This document shows positions 1-10,372 of a DNA stretch of 64,000 bases, one piece after another. Each line of letters begins with the position of its first letter. The stretch's first letter is position 1. Source of the stretch: Emcibacter sp. (GTDB lineage: Bacteria; Pseudomonadota; Alphaproteobacteria; Sphingomonadales; Emcibacteraceae); assembly GCA_021741205.1 (NCBI GenBank), contig JAIOYI010000001.1, positions 124,001 to 188,000 on the forward strand, written 5' to 3'. The notes below the pieces were generated by a model. It worked only from the letters and a program-made list of their open reading frames with translations, searched no databases and was not told the origin of the DNA. Made by a program: the position numbers and the translations under genes.

Positions 1-1
1 T

Positions 2-919
2 CGGGGCGGCGCTCAGCATTTTCGGCGTTGGAAACAGAAAAAATCTGAACCCCTGCCCGTGGCGGTCGTGCTTGGGGCGGATCCTGCAACCATTTTGGGG
101 GCGGTCACACCCGTGCCTGACACCATGTCAGAATATCAATATGCGGGACTCTTACGAGGAAAAAAGACCGAACTGGTGAAATGCAAAACAATTCCCCTCA
201 AGGTCCCCGCCCATGCGGAAATTGTCCTCGAAGGCCATGTATCTCTTGATGATTATCGAGACGAAGGTCCTTACGGCGATCACACAGGCTATTATAATAG
301 TGTGGAAAAATTTCCCGTATTCACAATTTCTGCCATCACCATGCGGAAAGATCCCATTTACCTGTCCACATATACGGGAAGACCCCCTGATGAGCCAGCC
401 ATATTGGGTGAAGCCTTAAACGAGGTCTTTATCCCGCTTTTGCAACAACAATTTCCTGAGATTGTGGATTTTTGGTTACCGCCCGAGGGATGCTCCTATC
501 GCATTGCCGTTATCTCCATCAAAAAGGGTTATGCGGGTCATGCCAAACGAATTATGATGTCCACTTGGTCTTATCTTCGTCAATTTATGTATACAAAATT
601 TGTCATTGTCGTTGATGATGATATTAACTGCCGTGACTGGAAGGACGTTGTCTGGGCCATGTCAACCCGCATGGACCCTGTACGGGACACCACCTTAATT
701 GAAAATACTCCCATTGATTATTTGGATTTTGCCTCACCCATTTCTGGCCTTGGCGGTAAAATCGGCCTTGATGCCACCAATAAATTTGATGGTGAAAGCA
801 ATCGGGAATGGGGGCACGAAATTGCCATGGATTCCGAAATTATAGATCGGGTGACTGAAAAATGGCAAAAGCTCAATCTGCCAACTTCGGGCAATCCTAT
901 ATGGAAAAAGAATAAATGA
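2..919 (+). CDS. ubiD: UbiD-family decarboxylase, 5' end outside window
   Basis: This is the C-terminal two thirds of 3-octaprenyl-4-hydroxybenzoate carboxy-lyase, the prenylated-FMN decarboxylase of ubiquinone synthesis. The frame is open from base 2, and codons upstream of the GTG at 59 already read as UbiD-like sequence, so that GTG is not a start and the gene begins outside the window. Family hallmarks are visible: [58 protein letters not shown] and the [13 protein letters not shown] segment near the end. The TGA stop overlaps the pmbA start (ATGA), which suggests translational coupling. The UbiX partner that makes prenylated FMN is not in view. The assignment is firm; the exact substrate rests on family similarity. 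Confidence 0.95.
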   Translation, partial: RGGAQHFRRWKQKKSEPLPVAVVLGADPATILGAVTPVPDTMSEYQYAGLLRGKKTELVKCKTIPLKVPAHAEIVLEGHVSLDDYRDEGPYGDHTGYYNSVEKFPVFTISAITMRKDPIYLSTYTGRPPDEPAILGEALNEVFIPLLQQQFPEIVDFWLPPEGCSYRIAVISIKKGYAGHAKRIMMSTWSYLRQFMYTKFVIVVDDDINCRDWKDVVWAMSTRMDPVRDTTLIENTPIDYLDFASPISGLGGKIGLDATNKFDGESNREWGHEIAMDSEIIDRVTEKWQKLNLPTSGNPIWKKNK

Positions 920-2280
920 CTGATCATAAAAATTTACAAGAAGACTATCTGGAAAAACTTAATTATCTGATTGACCGCGCTAAAAAGGCGGGTGCGAGTG
1001 ATTGTGATGCCCTGCTCTATTCTGGTCAATCATCATCTATTTCATGGCGTCTGGGAAAATTAGAGGATGTTGAACGATCAGAAGGAACGGATTTAGGTTT
1101 ACGGGTGTTTCTTGGCAAGCGTCAGGCCATCGTTTCTTCCAGTGATATGAGCAAAAAAACTCTTGATCTGTTGGTGGAGCGTGCCGTTGACATGGCAAAA
1201 AATGCGCCAGAAGATCACTATGCGGGGCTTGCTGATCCTGATTTACTTGCCTTAAAGTCATCGGATATTCCAGACCTTGATCTTTATGATGATACAGAAA
1301 AATCAGCAGAAGACCTAAAAACCCTAGCCCGCACTGTTGAAGAAACCGCCCTTGGTATAAAAGGCATCACCAATTCAGAAGGAGCCAGCGCCAGCAGCGG
1401 CAAGGGATTAATTGTAACGGCCAATTCAAATGGTTTTTCTGGCCACTATCAATCCAGTAATTTTTCGATCAGTATTTCGGTCATTGCGGGCAAAGACAAT
1501 GGCATGGAAAGAGATTATGCCTATTCTTCAAAAAGACATTTTTCTGATCTTCGGGAGGCGACCTCTATCGGGCAGGAGGCGGCCGAGAAAACCTTGCGCC
1601 GACTTCAGGCCAGAAAGGTAAAAACCTGTCAAGTACCCGTAATATTTGATCCTCGTGTTTCAAAAACTTTACTTGGTCATCTGGCGGGGGCCATAAATGG
1701 CGCCGCCATAGCCCGTGGAACCAGTTTCTTAAAAGATAAAATGGAAAAACCAATTTTCAGCAGTGGAATTTCTATCAAAGATAACCCGCACATTATACGC
1801 GGCCCCTCGTCCAAGCCCTTTGACGGCGAAGGATGCCGCAATCAAAAATTGGATATTGTCACAGATGGTATTTTAAATTGTTGGATATTGGATAGCACGA
1901 GCGCAAGACAGCTCGGCCTTGTGACCAATGGACGGGCGAGCCGCGGTACGTCCTCCCCACCTCACCCTTCTTCCACAAATCTCTATATTGATAAGGGGAA
2001 GTTTACACCATCAGAACTGATGCAGGACATAAAATCAGGTTTCTATGTGACCGATTTGATTGGTATGGGAGTGAACGGCATTACGGGGGATTATAGCCGC
2101 GGTGCCAGTGGTTTCTGGATTGAAAACGGAAAAATCACCTATCCCGTCAATGAAGTGACCATTGCGGGTAACTTAAAGGATATGTTCATGTCCATGACAG
2201 CCGCCGATGATTTAGACTTTATATATGGCACCGATGCACCCACTTTGCGGGTTGATGGCATGATGATTGCTGGAGAATAA
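916..2280 (+). CDS. pmbA: TldE/PmbA-type metalloprotease subunit
   Basis: A 454-residue protein of the TldD/PmbA (U62) family. In known members TldE pairs with TldD in a cytoplasmic heterodimer that degrades unfolded peptides and processes antibiotic or modified peptides. Typical PmbA features are the N-terminal [22 protein letters not shown] stretch (shortened here to [18 protein letters not shown]), the [17 protein letters not shown] block, and the C-terminal [21 protein letters not shown] region. Like other TldE proteins it shows no HExxxH motif, so the metal site should come from a TldD partner, which is not in this window. It overlaps ubiD by four bases and is probably co-transcribed with it. 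The next gene is convergent. Confidence 0.93.
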   Translation: MTDHKNLQEDYLEKLNYLIDRAKKAGASDCDALLYSGQSSSISWRLGKLEDVERSEGTDLGLRVFLGKRQAIVSSSDMSKKTLDLLVERAVDMAKNAPEDHYAGLADPDLLALKSSDIPDLDLYDDTEKSAEDLKTLARTVEETALGIKGITNSEGASASSGKGLIVTANSNGFSGHYQSSNFSISISVIAGKDNGMERDYAYSSKRHFSDLREATSIGQEAAEKTLRRLQARKVKTCQVPVIFDPRVSKTLLGHLAGAINGAAIARGTSFLKDKMEKPIFSSGISIKDNPHIIRGPSSKPFDGEGCRNQKLDIVTDGILNCWILDSTSARQLGLVTNGRASRGTSSPPHPSSTNLYIDKGKFTPSELMQDIKSGFYVTDLIGMGVNGITGDYSRGASGFWIENGKITYPVNEVTIAGNLKDMFMSMTAADDLDFIYGTDAPTLRVDGMMIAGE

Positions 2281-2330
2281 AACCTGCTCATAGGCGCATA
2301 TAAGCAGGCTCTATAGTTAGCCCTTCAAAA

Positions 2331-3038
2331 TCAAAAAGCAGACCCAACTGAAAAAACAACCGCAGCGCTATAATTACGTCCGGGTTTGTCTGTATCAACA
2401 TAAGATACGCCAAAATCCAAACCGGAATAATTAACAGAAACGCCTAATAACCAGTCCAGCTTCTTATCCGCAAAGGCACCGTCCTCATATCCCAAATGCG
2501 CCTTTATGGTTAAAGGTGTATCTGGAATTGCGGAGTCTACATTGGTGTAAATATAAATATTATCTTCATGTCCCGTCGCTTCATTGGAAAAGATGTAGGC
2601 GGCACCAACGGTCCCTGATAAAAATCCCAAATCAACGCCCGTTGATCCATATAATTCTAGAAAATCCGTTTTTCCAGAATGATCCCCTGTTGGATATGAA
2701 TATAAAAGTGTACCGATATTATAGCTTATTCCTTGAATCTCGCCTGCATACCCGCCGTAAACATCCAATTCAATCTCACCGTAAGCATCAGATGCAGAAA
2801 TGGTTGATGCCCATGTTCCCACATAAAACCCGCTGTCATGGGCGTAATCAAAACCACCCTGAAGGGCAAAATCCTTATCCGTTAAGGAAACACCACGGAA
2901 GCGATATTCACTGAAAAGGGATACATTTGCGCTGAATTCTCCGCCAAGAAAGCCTTCTTCAGCCTGTATGGTACCCGATGTCAGGGTGATAACACCAAGA
3001 GCCACAGAAGCCATAAGAGTTGTTTTTAATAAATTCAC
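2331..3038 (-). CDS. TorF-like outer-membrane protein with signal peptide
   Basis: A 235-residue exported beta-rich protein resembling the TorF putative porin family. Residues 1-26 form a signal peptide ending in TIQA. The rest alternates aromatic and glycine-rich strands (FSEYRFRGVSLTDKDFALQG, LDVYGGYAGEIQGISYNIG) and ends in a short aromatic tail, SVGSAF, typical of outer-membrane barrels. The YRFRG(V/I)S motif near residue 47 is characteristic of the family. The start codon is GTG at 3038, chosen because AAAGGAG lies six bases upstream on the minus strand. It is a single gene, convergent with pmbA. Its substrate is unknown; a role in small-solute passage is inference from the family. Confidence 0.82.
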   Translation of the reverse strand: MNLLKTTLMASVALGVITLTSGTIQAEEGFLGGEFSANVSLFSEYRFRGVSLTDKDFALQGGFDYAHDSGFYVGTWASTISASDAYGEIELDVYGGYAGEIQGISYNIGTLLYSYPTGDHSGKTDFLELYGSTGVDLGFLSGTVGAAYIFSNEATGHEDNIYIYTNVDSAIPDTPLTIKAHLGYEDGAFADKKLDWLLGVSVNYSGLDFGVSYVDTDKPGRNYSAAVVFSVGSAF

Positions 3039-3289
3039 GTTTCTCTCCTTTATTTATTTACATATCAAACGGAAATGTCCCGCCTGCAATATGCATCTTT
3101 CAATTTATATGCCAATAATAATATTTCATTTGATAATTTTTATTTTTCATCAATAAATCAAGGTTTTAGGCCTATCAATAGGATGTTACTCTCATAAACA
3201 AACAGTTTGTCAAGACTATGACCATAGAGAAATATGCCAATAAAATAGTCAACGAATAGGCTTTACGCTTAAAAATATGACATAATATT
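3039..3289. other. Promoter region of the TorF-like gene with a palindromic site
   Basis: This 251-base AT-rich gap lies upstream of the TorF-like gene and downstream of the M23 peptidase gene. It holds the Shine-Dalgarno of the porin gene (3045-3051 on the minus strand) and an odd-length near-perfect palindrome, ACAAACAGTTTGT, at 3198-3210. Such sites are typical of TetR-type operators, but no regulator gene is nearby, so an operator function is only a suggestion. I see no further open frame with a ribosome binding site. Confidence 0.35.
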
Positions 3290-4102
3290 TTATGGTAAGG
3301 CTTTAGGCAACACAAGCGCTGGATTAAGTCGTTCATCATACCAGTTTAGCCCCCAATGAAGATGAGGACCCGTGGCGCGCCCTGTGGCGCCGACTGTTCC
3401 GATTTTATCACCCTGCCCAATATTCTGTCCTTCTTTAACCAGAACCTTATCCAGATGAGCATAAACCGTGCTGATCCCATAACCATGATCAATGATCACG
3501 CTATTGCCCGTATAATAAAGATCTGATACCAACGTCACCACGCCCCCGAGCGGGGCAACAATCATGGTTCCCTTTGGTGCCGCAATATCCATGCCACCGT
3601 GGGGGCTTTTCGCTATACCGTTCAAAATGCGGTGATTGCCAAAATTACCGCTGATCCTTCCCCGTACAGGCCAAATAAAGGTTGTGGTAAAATCCAAACG
3701 ATCGCTGTCAATGCGGCGGGCTTTTTTAACCAGTGCGCTGTCTTGCTTGATCCTTTCCTGCACCTCTTTTGGCGGTGTGACCATCTTTCCTGGTAAGCCA
3801 TCAATATGCTGGACATCATATTTCTGTTTTTTGACAACAAATCTCTGCAAGATTTCTGTACCCTGAAAATTCACCAGTCGAAATTTCACCATACGACCCT
3901 CATCCCAACTCAACCCCACAGCAAAATGACCATCCTGTGATATTTTTATCTTTTTATCCTTAAAATAGAGCATCGTTTTCGGCGCAACCTTCCCCACATA
4001 AAATCCACCCTGCGTCAATTCATCAGGTAGATTTAAAAGATTACTTGCCCCTGCGACGGCCGTTGTCCCAAAAAAGAAAAGAATGTAAATAACAAGTCTC
4101 AT
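3290..4102 (-). CDS. Secreted M23 (LytM/lysostaphin-type) peptidase
   Basis: A 270-residue envelope protein with a signal peptide (residues 1-19, ending TAVAGA) and a C-terminal Peptidase_M23 domain from about residue 145. The zinc-site motifs are intact: HGGMD (H and D ligands) and HLHWGL (catalytic HxH), with GHGYG-type context at ISTVYAHLD. It is therefore likely an active murein endopeptidase rather than a degenerate EnvC/NlpD-type activator. The N-terminal half is a beta-rich domain without a clear name. The start overlaps the end of xseA by four bases, so the two are co-transcribed. The target bond is inferred from the family. Confidence 0.88.
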   Translation of the reverse strand: MRLVIYILFFFGTTAVAGASNLLNLPDELTQGGFYVGKVAPKTMLYFKDKKIKISQDGHFAVGLSWDEGRMVKFRLVNFQGTEILQRFVVKKQKYDVQHIDGLPGKMVTPPKEVQERIKQDSALVKKARRIDSDRLDFTTTFIWPVRGRISGNFGNHRILNGIAKSPHGGMDIAAPKGTMIVAPLGGVVTLVSDLYYTGNSVIIDHGYGISTVYAHLDKVLVKEGQNIGQGDKIGTVGATGRATGPHLHWGLNWYDERLNPALVLPKALP

Positions 4103-5547
4103 AATAAATTACCCTGTCGAGAATCCTTGTCTTTTGGGGGTGATGTTTTTTTCTTCAGAGTTTTGGGCGAAGTATTTTCATCTGTGACAAGACTTTTAAC
4201 ATGACCATCCCTAAATTCAATATCCAGAATTTGTCCTTGTTTAATATGAGAAGCAGAGGTTACCGTTCTCTTTTCCATATTCCAGATAACCGCAAAGCCA
4301 CGGTCCAAAACCCGTTTATAATTCAAACTTTCAAACAATCGCTCAGCCGCATTATAATGATGGGTTTTTTGATTTAAAATATGTGTTTCTGCCCGTATTG
4401 CCCGTTCTGAAAATTGAACGACCCTTGTTTGTGATTGCTGTATATCCCGTAACAGCATATCAGGCCGCAACAGGCGGCTGATATTATCAAATTTCATTTG
4501 CCGTCTTTCCAAAAACACGCTCAAAGAACGGGGCAGTCTTTCTGAAATATCATCCAATCTCTGACGACTTAGGGCAAGCATATCAGAGGGTTTAGGCAAT
4601 CCTCTGCTCAGCCCTTTAAGAATTTCAACCTTGCTGTCAAGCAATCGGCGGATCGATTTTTTTAACCTCAGATTCAAATCCAAAACCGTATAAAGCAGGT
4701 CATCCCGCACCGGCACAGCATGTTCCGCCGCCGCCGTTGGGGTCGGAGCTCTTAAATCCGACACATAATCAATAAGGGTTGTGTCGGTTTCATGGCCGAC
4801 TGCGGATATGACGGGTATTGTGCTTTCCGCGACCGCCCGAATGACGATTTCTTCATTAAAGGCCCAAAGATCCTCCAGACTTCCCCCGCCCCGTGCCACA
4901 ATCAGCACATCAGGTCTTGGAATATCATCCATATTTGGCATAAGATTATTAAAACCTCTGATGGCCTCTGCAATCTGTCCTGCGGCTCCTTCGCCTTGCA
5001 CCAAAACGGGCCACACGATCACACGGCGGGGAAATCGATCCTGCAACCTATGGAGAATATCTCGAATAACGGCCCCCGTTGGCGACGTCACGACACCAAT
5101 AACCTCTGGCAGATAAGGAATATTTTTCTTGCGGGAGGGGTCAAACAATCCCTCCGCCATAAGCTTTTTCTTGCGCTCCTCAAGCAAAGCCATAAGAGCA
5201 CCAACCCCCGCAGGCTCCATGCGGTCTATAACTATTTGATATTTTGAACGTCCAGGATATGTGGTGAGCTTTCCTGTGCAAATGACCTCTAACCCATCTT
5301 CAGGCCTGAAAGTCAAACTACCCGCAACACCCTTCCACATAATGGCATCAAGAACCGATTTTTCATCTTTCAGCGCAAGATACACATGCCCCGATGCGGC
5401 TCGCTTAAGACCAGAAATCTCACCCCGTAGACGCACATAGCCAAATTTGTCCTCGACCATATTTTTCAAGGCCATGCTCAACGCCGTGATCGTATATTCT
5501 GGTGCATTGCTTGGTTTTTGTTCTGTGCTATACGGATAATCTGTCAT
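4099..5547 (-). CDS. xseA: Exodeoxyribonuclease VII large subunit
   Basis: A 482-residue large subunit of exonuclease VII, which degrades single-stranded DNA into oligonucleotides with the small subunit XseB. The N-terminal OB-fold (about residues 18-110, with [22 protein letters not shown]) binds DNA. The catalytic core follows, with [14 protein letters not shown], the [15 protein letters not shown] motif and [28 protein letters not shown] (given here in parts: [19 protein letters not shown]). A long helical region leads to a C-terminal VLDRGFAVI motif. xseB is not in the window. The gene is divergent from purD, a pairing common in alphaproteobacteria. Confidence 0.96.
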   Translation of the reverse strand: MTDYPYSTEQKPSNAPEYTITALSMALKNMVEDKFGYVRLRGEISGLKRAASGHVYLALKDEKSVLDAIMWKGVAGSLTFRPEDGLEVICTGKLTTYPGRSKYQIVIDRMEPAGVGALMALLEERKKKLMAEGLFDPSRKKNIPYLPEVIGVVTSPTGAVIRDILHRLQDRFPRRVIVWPVLVQGEGAAGQIAEAIRGFNNLMPNMDDIPRPDVLIVARGGGSLEDLWAFNEEIVIRAVAESTIPVISAVGHETDTTLIDYVSDLRAPTPTAAAEHAVPVRDDLLYTVLDLNLRLKKSIRRLLDSKVEILKGLSRGLPKPSDMLALSRQRLDDISERLPRSLSVFLERRQMKFDNISRLLRPDMLLRDIQQSQTRVVQFSERAIRAETHILNQKTHHYNAAERLFESLNYKRVLDRGFAVIWNMEKRTVTSASHIKQGQILDIEFRDGHVKSLVTDENTSPKTLKKKTSPPKDKDSRQGNLL

Positions 5548-5639
5548 ATATTTGGCATCTAATAATTTTAGGTTTTACCCTTGTTTCCATCTTTTCCTAT
5601 GCTACAAGAGTAACAATAAAATTTAAAGGATTATTGACA

Positions 5640-6926
5640 ATGAATATTCTTGTGATCGGTTCTGGTGGGCGGGAACATGCTCTTGTTTGGAAAATTGCCA
5701 AAAGCCCCTTGGTCAGTAAAATTTACGTAGCCCCTGGCAATGGCGGTATGGAGGATTTGGCGACTTGTATTCCTCTTGATGCCTCCGATCATGATGCAGT
5801 CGTAAAGTTTTGCCAAAGTCATCATATTGATTTTGTGGTTGTAGGCCCCGAGGGCCCCTTGGTGGCGGGATTGGCTGACAGCCTAAATAAAGAAAATATC
5901 ACAGTCTTTGGTCCCACGGCCTATGCGGCAAAATTAGAAGGCTCAAAGGGCTTCACCAAGGATTTATGTTTAAAATATAACATTCCGACCGCCGCTTATG
6001 GCCGCTTTAACAATGCACAAGAAGCCAAAAATTTTCTCCATGGAAAAGATATTCCTATCGTTATTAAAGCCGACGGGCTTGCCGCAGGTAAAGGCGTTAT
6101 TATCGCCGAAACAATGGCGCAAGCTACACAAGCCATAGACGATATATTAGGCGGGCAGTTTGGAGATGCGGGAGCGGAACTTGTCATCGAAGAATTCTTA
6201 GAAGGTGAAGAGGCGAGTTTCTTTGCCCTTTGTGACGGGGACAATATTTTACCTCTTGCCACCGCACAAGATCATAAGCGCGTCGGCGAAGGTGACACAG
6301 GGCCTAATACGGGTGGTATGGGTGCCTATAGCCCAGCCCCCGTTATGACCGATGAGATAATACAAAGAACCCTTAATGAAATTATCCTGCCAACCGTACG
6401 GGGCATGAAAGCAGAAGGCTATCCCTTTAAGGGTGTTTTCTTTGCAGGATTAATGATAACCGCTAAAGGACCAGAGCTCATTGAATATAATGTGCGTTTT
6501 GGTGATCCAGAATGTCAGGTTCTCATGATGCGCCTGAAATCAGATATTGTGCCCGCCCTTTTGGCGAGCGCAAAAGGGGGCTTGGATAAAATTTCCTTGG
6601 ATTGGCACAATATGCCGGCACTCACTGTCGTTATGGCGACAAAGGGTTATCCCGAAAGCTATGAGAAAAATACCGAAATTCGTAATTTGGAAAAAACGGG
6701 TGGTCAAGAAAATACCATGATCTTTCATGCGGGAACCAAAAAAGAAAATAATAAAATTTTTGCGGTCGGCGGACGGGTTTTGAATATAACCGCTATGGAC
6801 AAAACCGTGTCTGAAGCCAAGGATAAGGCCTATAGGGCGCTCGACTTAATAGACTGGCCTGAAGGTTTCTGTCGCCGTGATATTGGTTGGCGCGCTATTT
6901 TGCGGGAAAAAAATAACAATAATTAA
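5640..6926 (+). CDS. purD: Phosphoribosylamine-glycine ligase (GAR synthetase)
   Basis: A 428-residue ATP-grasp enzyme that joins phosphoribosylamine and glycine in the second step of purine synthesis. The start is ATG 5640, which gives the canonical [15 protein letters not shown] opening and has AAAGGA at 5625-5630; an upstream in-frame ATG at 5502 lies inside the divergent xseA gene and lacks family sequence. Markers include [52 protein letters not shown] and [12 protein letters not shown]. The length is normal for the family. It is apparently monocistronic, facing away from xseA across about 90 bases that must hold both promoters. Confidence 0.97.
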   Translation: MNILVIGSGGREHALVWKIAKSPLVSKIYVAPGNGGMEDLATCIPLDASDHDAVVKFCQSHHIDFVVVGPEGPLVAGLADSLNKENITVFGPTAYAAKLEGSKGFTKDLCLKYNIPTAAYGRFNNAQEAKNFLHGKDIPIVIKADGLAAGKGVIIAETMAQATQAIDDILGGQFGDAGAELVIEEFLEGEEASFFALCDGDNILPLATAQDHKRVGEGDTGPNTGGMGAYSPAPVMTDEIIQRTLNEIILPTVRGMKAEGYPFKGVFFAGLMITAKGPELIEYNVRFGDPECQVLMMRLKSDIVPALLASAKGGLDKISLDWHNMPALTVVMATKGYPESYEKNTEIRNLEKTGGQENTMIFHAGTKKENNKIFAVGGRVLNITAMDKTVSEAKDKAYRALDLIDWPEGFCRRDIGWRAILREKNNNN

Positions 6927-7051
6927 TAACCATTTGTAATATATCATGTTTTTATAATATTAAGCCATTAATATGGTATTTTTTATTGCATTATTATGAC
7001 AATGATGAAATCATACCTTTAAGATTTAGCAATTGATTCGGGATTAAATTG

Positions 7052-8218
7052 ATGACCAATATTTCGGCATCGGAGATAAAAATAACAAGCTCCGATAACT
7101 TGGCCTTTCGTATCTTTCAATGGTTATTTGTCATATTTCTTATCTATCTCCTTATTACCGCCGTTGGCATGATAGGAAGCGGATTTAAAGGCGCAACCAA
7201 AGGTCATGCAACTGATCTTTTTGCCTTTGCAACCAATCCCTTTATGGGGCTTGTTATTGGGGTTATTGCGACGGCCATGATCCAATCCTCCTCAACCGTG
7301 ACATCCATCATTGTGGGACTTGTTGCGGGAGGGCTTCCCGTTGAAATGGCCGTACCTATGGTTATGGGAGCCAATATTGGTACCACAATCACCAATACCA
7401 TCGTGAGCCTTGGTCATATTAACCGTAAAAAGGAATTCCGAAGAGCCTTTGCCGCCGCAACAGTTCATGATTTTTTCAATCTTATGGCCGTCGTTATCTT
7501 TTTACCCATTGAGATAATTTTTCATCCCTTGCAAAAAATAGCGGGTTTTCTCGCAGAATATTTTGTTGGCGGGGAAAATTTAAGCGTTAAGGGGCTTGAT
7601 TTTATTAAGCCCATAACCCATCCCGTCATTAGCCTGTTTAAGGATCTATCGAAAATGATTAGTGAGCAAGCAGCTGATATATTGCTGGTTGTTTTTGGTA
7701 TTATGATTATCTTCTTGACCATAATTTTCATCGGAAAACTCTTGAAGAAATTGATGGTTGGTCGAGCCAAAGAAATCATGCATAGCTCCATTGGACGGGG
7801 CCCTGTTTCAGGTATTTTTTCAGGTACAATCATTACGGTTCTTGTGCAATCCTCTTCAACCACAACAAGCCTTATGGTACCCCTTGCAGGATCAGGTGTT
7901 TTTAAATTAAAGCAAATTTATCCCTTTACGCTTGGGGCCAATATTGGCACAACCATAACGGCACTTCTGGCGGCCACGGCGATTTCAGGACCATCGGCCA
8001 TCTTGGCCTTACAAATTGCCTTAGTACATTTTATCTATAACTTTTCTGCCGTTATACTTATTTATGGCATTAAGGGGCTACGTAAAATACCTCTAAACAG
8101 CGCTCTTTGGCTTGCACGTCTGGCCTCAGAGCGAAAAACAGTCGCTCTACTCTATATGCTTGGCGTTTTCTTCGTCATCCCAGGCCTCTTAGTCTTTTTA
8201 TATGAATTAACCCTGTAA
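7052..8218 (+). CDS. Na/Pi cotransporter family protein (NptA-like)
   Basis: A 388-residue polytopic inner-membrane protein of the SLC34/NptA type, expected to couple phosphate uptake to sodium. It carries the inverted-repeat QSSS signatures that define the family: AMIQSSSTVTSIIVGL in the first half and VLVQSSSTTTSLMVPLAG in the second, each followed by GANIGTT. Several hydrophobic segments flank them. It lacks the C-terminal PhoU-like domain of longer bacterial homologues. ATG 7052 is preferred over the adjacent TTG at 7049, with GGGA at 7040-7043. The small coiled-coil gene begins ten bases downstream and may stand in for the missing regulatory domain, which is inference. Confidence 0.9.
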   Translation: MTNISASEIKITSSDNLAFRIFQWLFVIFLIYLLITAVGMIGSGFKGATKGHATDLFAFATNPFMGLVIGVIATAMIQSSSTVTSIIVGLVAGGLPVEMAVPMVMGANIGTTITNTIVSLGHINRKKEFRRAFAAATVHDFFNLMAVVIFLPIEIIFHPLQKIAGFLAEYFVGGENLSVKGLDFIKPITHPVISLFKDLSKMISEQAADILLVVFGIMIIFLTIIFIGKLLKKLMVGRAKEIMHSSIGRGPVSGIFSGTIITVLVQSSSTTTSLMVPLAGSGVFKLKQIYPFTLGANIGTTITALLAATAISGPSAILALQIALVHFIYNFSAVILIYGIKGLRKIPLNSALWLARLASERKTVALLYMLGVFFVIPGLLVFLYELTL

Positions 8219-8228
8219 GGATGCTATA

Positions 8229-8453
8229 ATGGAACATGAAAATTTCTCATCCCTGCCTCAGAAAAAACTTAAAAAACTGATCAAAGAAACAGAAAATATG
8301 TTAGAAGAGCTGAAATGTGAACTTGACAAGCGTAAGACCCATAAACAGCACGAAGAAATTGACCATCTAGAAGAATATTTTGAAGATGCCGATCATAATT
8401 TGACCAACCTGAAGAAATTCATCCAACGGGTCATCAATGAAATCAAAAAATAG
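8229..8453 (+). CDS. Small charged coiled-coil protein next to Na/Pi transporter
   Basis: A 74-residue, highly charged, almost wholly helical protein with heptad-like spacing of leucines (KKLKKLIKETENMLEELK, HLEEYFEDADHNLTNLKKF). It has no signal peptide or membrane segment. I do not recognise the family. A good AAGGA site at 8217-8221 overlaps the end of the transporter gene and the spacing is ten bases, so the two are almost certainly one operon. A PhoU-like or regulatory partner role for the transporter is a guess based only on position and helicity. Confidence 0.75.
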   Translation: MEHENFSSLPQKKLKKLIKETENMLEELKCELDKRKTHKQHEEIDHLEEYFEDADHNLTNLKKFIQRVINEIKK

Positions 8454-8474
8454 AGTGATATCCTCCCGATGACT

Positions 8475-9767
8475 TTACGGAATTAAAGACTTCCCCCGAT
8501 CATCCCCAACAATATGAATATCCCGTTGCGGGTAAGGGAATTCAATGCCCTCGGCATTAAATTTCTGTAAAATTTTATAATAAACGTCGCTTGCCACATT
8601 AGATACGCCATTTTTGGCATCCTTTATCCACATACGTAGCTCAAGATCAATGGCATTATCGCCAAAACCTTTGATAAGTACCTTTGGTTCTGGATCGTTT
8701 AACACCCGGGGAACCTCTCTTGTTGCCTCAATAATAAGTTCTATGGCAAGGTCAATATCACTATTATAAGCAATTCCCACAGGAAGATGACGACGGATCA
8801 AGTGATTAGAAAATGTCCAGTTAATCACGGTTTGGGTAACCATATCCTCATTTGGAATGAGATGTTCCCGCCCATCTCTTGAAATCACCGATGTATATCG
8901 TCCTGCAAGCTTATTAATTCTGCCGTAAGTGCCCGAAATTTCCACCACATCCCCAGGCTTAATGGAGCGATCCATCAAAAGAATAACCCCACTGACAAAA
9001 TTTGACACCACTTTTTGCAAACCAAAGCCAAGCCCCACACCAATGGCACCACCAAAAACCGCAAAAACCGTAAGATCAATCCCCACACTCGATACCGCAA
9101 AAAGAAAGGCAGCAGCGATGAGTATTATTCTGGCAATTTTTGACAACAAAACCCGTGCAGAAGGATTTATCTCGGGAATCCTGCGGAGCCAGCTGTCCAT
9201 GAGGTTCGTAACAACAATGGCAAGCCAAATCAGCAGCATCAGGGTTAGAACACCTGTAATCAGACCCAATATACTAATCTCGCCCTGACCCAGTGAAAAT
9301 GTCATCTGATCCAATAATTTGATCAGAGGCGATAACCATCCCACAATATTCAAGGCGGCCAACGTCCATGCGAATGAGCGAATCAATCGGGCAATTTCAC
9401 GGCTTTCAATAAGACTTGTCAAAAGTCTGATGACAATCCATGCCAGAATAAGACTTGCCGCAATGTTGAGGGCATAGGTTTCCGCCTCTTGATGATCCGC
9501 CACAGTCTTTACAAAAAGGATAAGAATAACCCATAAAGTCAAATCATAAAGCGGGGACAATTGACTTTTAAGGCGCCGATAGAGTTCAAACCGGTCTAAT
9601 ATCTGTGGGTATAACATACGAACCAGTCTTATAATGCCGTAACTTATCCACCATAGCACAAAGATAGCACCAAGTTGTGCCAAGGTCTGATAGGACAACA
9701 GCGTCTCACCAAACCAAATAAGCACCGCATCAATCCACTGTTTCAATAGTATTATAATATTATTCAT
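8475..9767 (-). CDS. MscS-family mechanosensitive channel
   Basis: A 430-residue small-conductance mechanosensitive channel that should release solutes during osmotic downshift. Five or so hydrophobic helices fill residues 10-230. The pore-lining helix and neighbouring beta domain show the standard signature: FAVFGGAIGVGLGFGLQKVV, NFVSGVILLMDRSIKPGDVV, and the LIPNEDMVTQTVINW segment. The C-terminal alpha/beta domain ends with YPQRDIHI, also typical. The extra N-terminal helices place it with the mid-sized MscS group rather than the minimal E. coli protein. It is convergent with the coiled-coil gene and upstream of tadA on the same strand, with a 67-base gap lacking an obvious terminator. Confidence 0.93.
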   Translation of the reverse strand: MNNIIILLKQWIDAVLIWFGETLLSYQTLAQLGAIFVLWWISYGIIRLVRMLYPQILDRFELYRRLKSQLSPLYDLTLWVILILFVKTVADHQEAETYALNIAASLILAWIVIRLLTSLIESREIARLIRSFAWTLAALNIVGWLSPLIKLLDQMTFSLGQGEISILGLITGVLTLMLLIWLAIVVTNLMDSWLRRIPEINPSARVLLSKIARIILIAAAFLFAVSSVGIDLTVFAVFGGAIGVGLGFGLQKVVSNFVSGVILLMDRSIKPGDVVEISGTYGRINKLAGRYTSVISRDGREHLIPNEDMVTQTVINWTFSNHLIRRHLPVGIAYNSDIDLAIELIIEATREVPRVLNDPEPKVLIKGFGDNAIDLELRMWIKDAKNGVSNVASDVYYKILQKFNAEGIEFPYPQRDIHIVGDDRGKSLIP

Positions 9768-9834
9768 ATATCAGACCTACCAAAAAACATCTCTTCACCA
9801 ACAGACCAAGAACTATTCATATCATATACCGTTA

Positions 9835-10290
9835 TTATCTTCGAGACCTAAAAAAATCTCTTAATAACTTAATGGCCTCACCTTCACCTATTCCGCCGTA
9901 AATTTCTGGCCTATGGTGACAGCTTTTAGCATTAAAAATTCTTGGGCCATTTTCTACCCCACCGCCTTTCTCGTCATAGGCGGCAAAATATAGCCGCCTA
10001 ATACGGGCCAATGAGATGAGCTGGGCACACATAGGGCAAGGCTCAAGAGTAACGTAAAGATCACAATTTTCTAAGCGTTCATTTTCTAGCTTGTGGCAAG
10101 TCTCTCTGATGGCAAGAACCTCTGCGTGTGCCGATGGATCATAGCTTTCCACAACCTGATTAGAACAACAGGCCATAACCTCACCCGTCAGGCCATTGAC
10201 AATGACCGCACCCACGGGGACTTCGCCCCTTTCTGCGGCCTTTTCGGCTTCTTTTAAAGCCATCGTCATATAGTTATTGGAAAATGTCAT
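9835..10290 (-). CDS. tadA: tRNA-specific adenosine deaminase
   Basis: A roughly 151-residue zinc deaminase that converts A34 to inosine in tRNA-Arg(ACG). The two zinc motifs are present: HAEVLAIRE and PCPMCAQLI, with the VPVGAVIV strand ahead of them. ATG 10290 gives an opening (MTFSNNYMTMALKEAEKAA) of normal family length; ATG 10293 directly before it and TTG 10314 are alternatives, and none has a strong ribosome binding site. It is divergent from rluB across 58-80 bases. The function is secure because of the motifs and length. Confidence 0.94.
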   Translation of the reverse strand: MTFSNNYMTMALKEAEKAAERGEVPVGAVIVNGLTGEVMACCSNQVVESYDPSAHAEVLAIRETCHKLENERLENCDLYVTLEPCPMCAQLISLARIRRLYFAAYDEKGGGVENGPRIFNAKSCHHRPEIYGGIGEGEAIKLLRDFFRSRR

Positions 10291-10372
10291 CATTAATTGT
10301 ATTACATCATTCAAATTTCAGATATTCTTTATCACATAATGCAAACGATTAACAATATTAAGCCCCATTTCA

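Noticed and set aside
59-61. GTG as start of the first gene
   Set aside because: Codons from base 2 onward already read as UbiD family sequence, so the gene starts before the window.
2282-2308. CCTGCT/AGCAGG inverted repeat between pmbA and the porin gene as a terminator
   Set aside because: Only six pairs, a 13-base loop and no T run on either strand.
4781-5247. Long plus-strand frames opposite xseA
   Set aside because: They are antisense to a clear enzyme gene and have no family features or ribosome binding sites.
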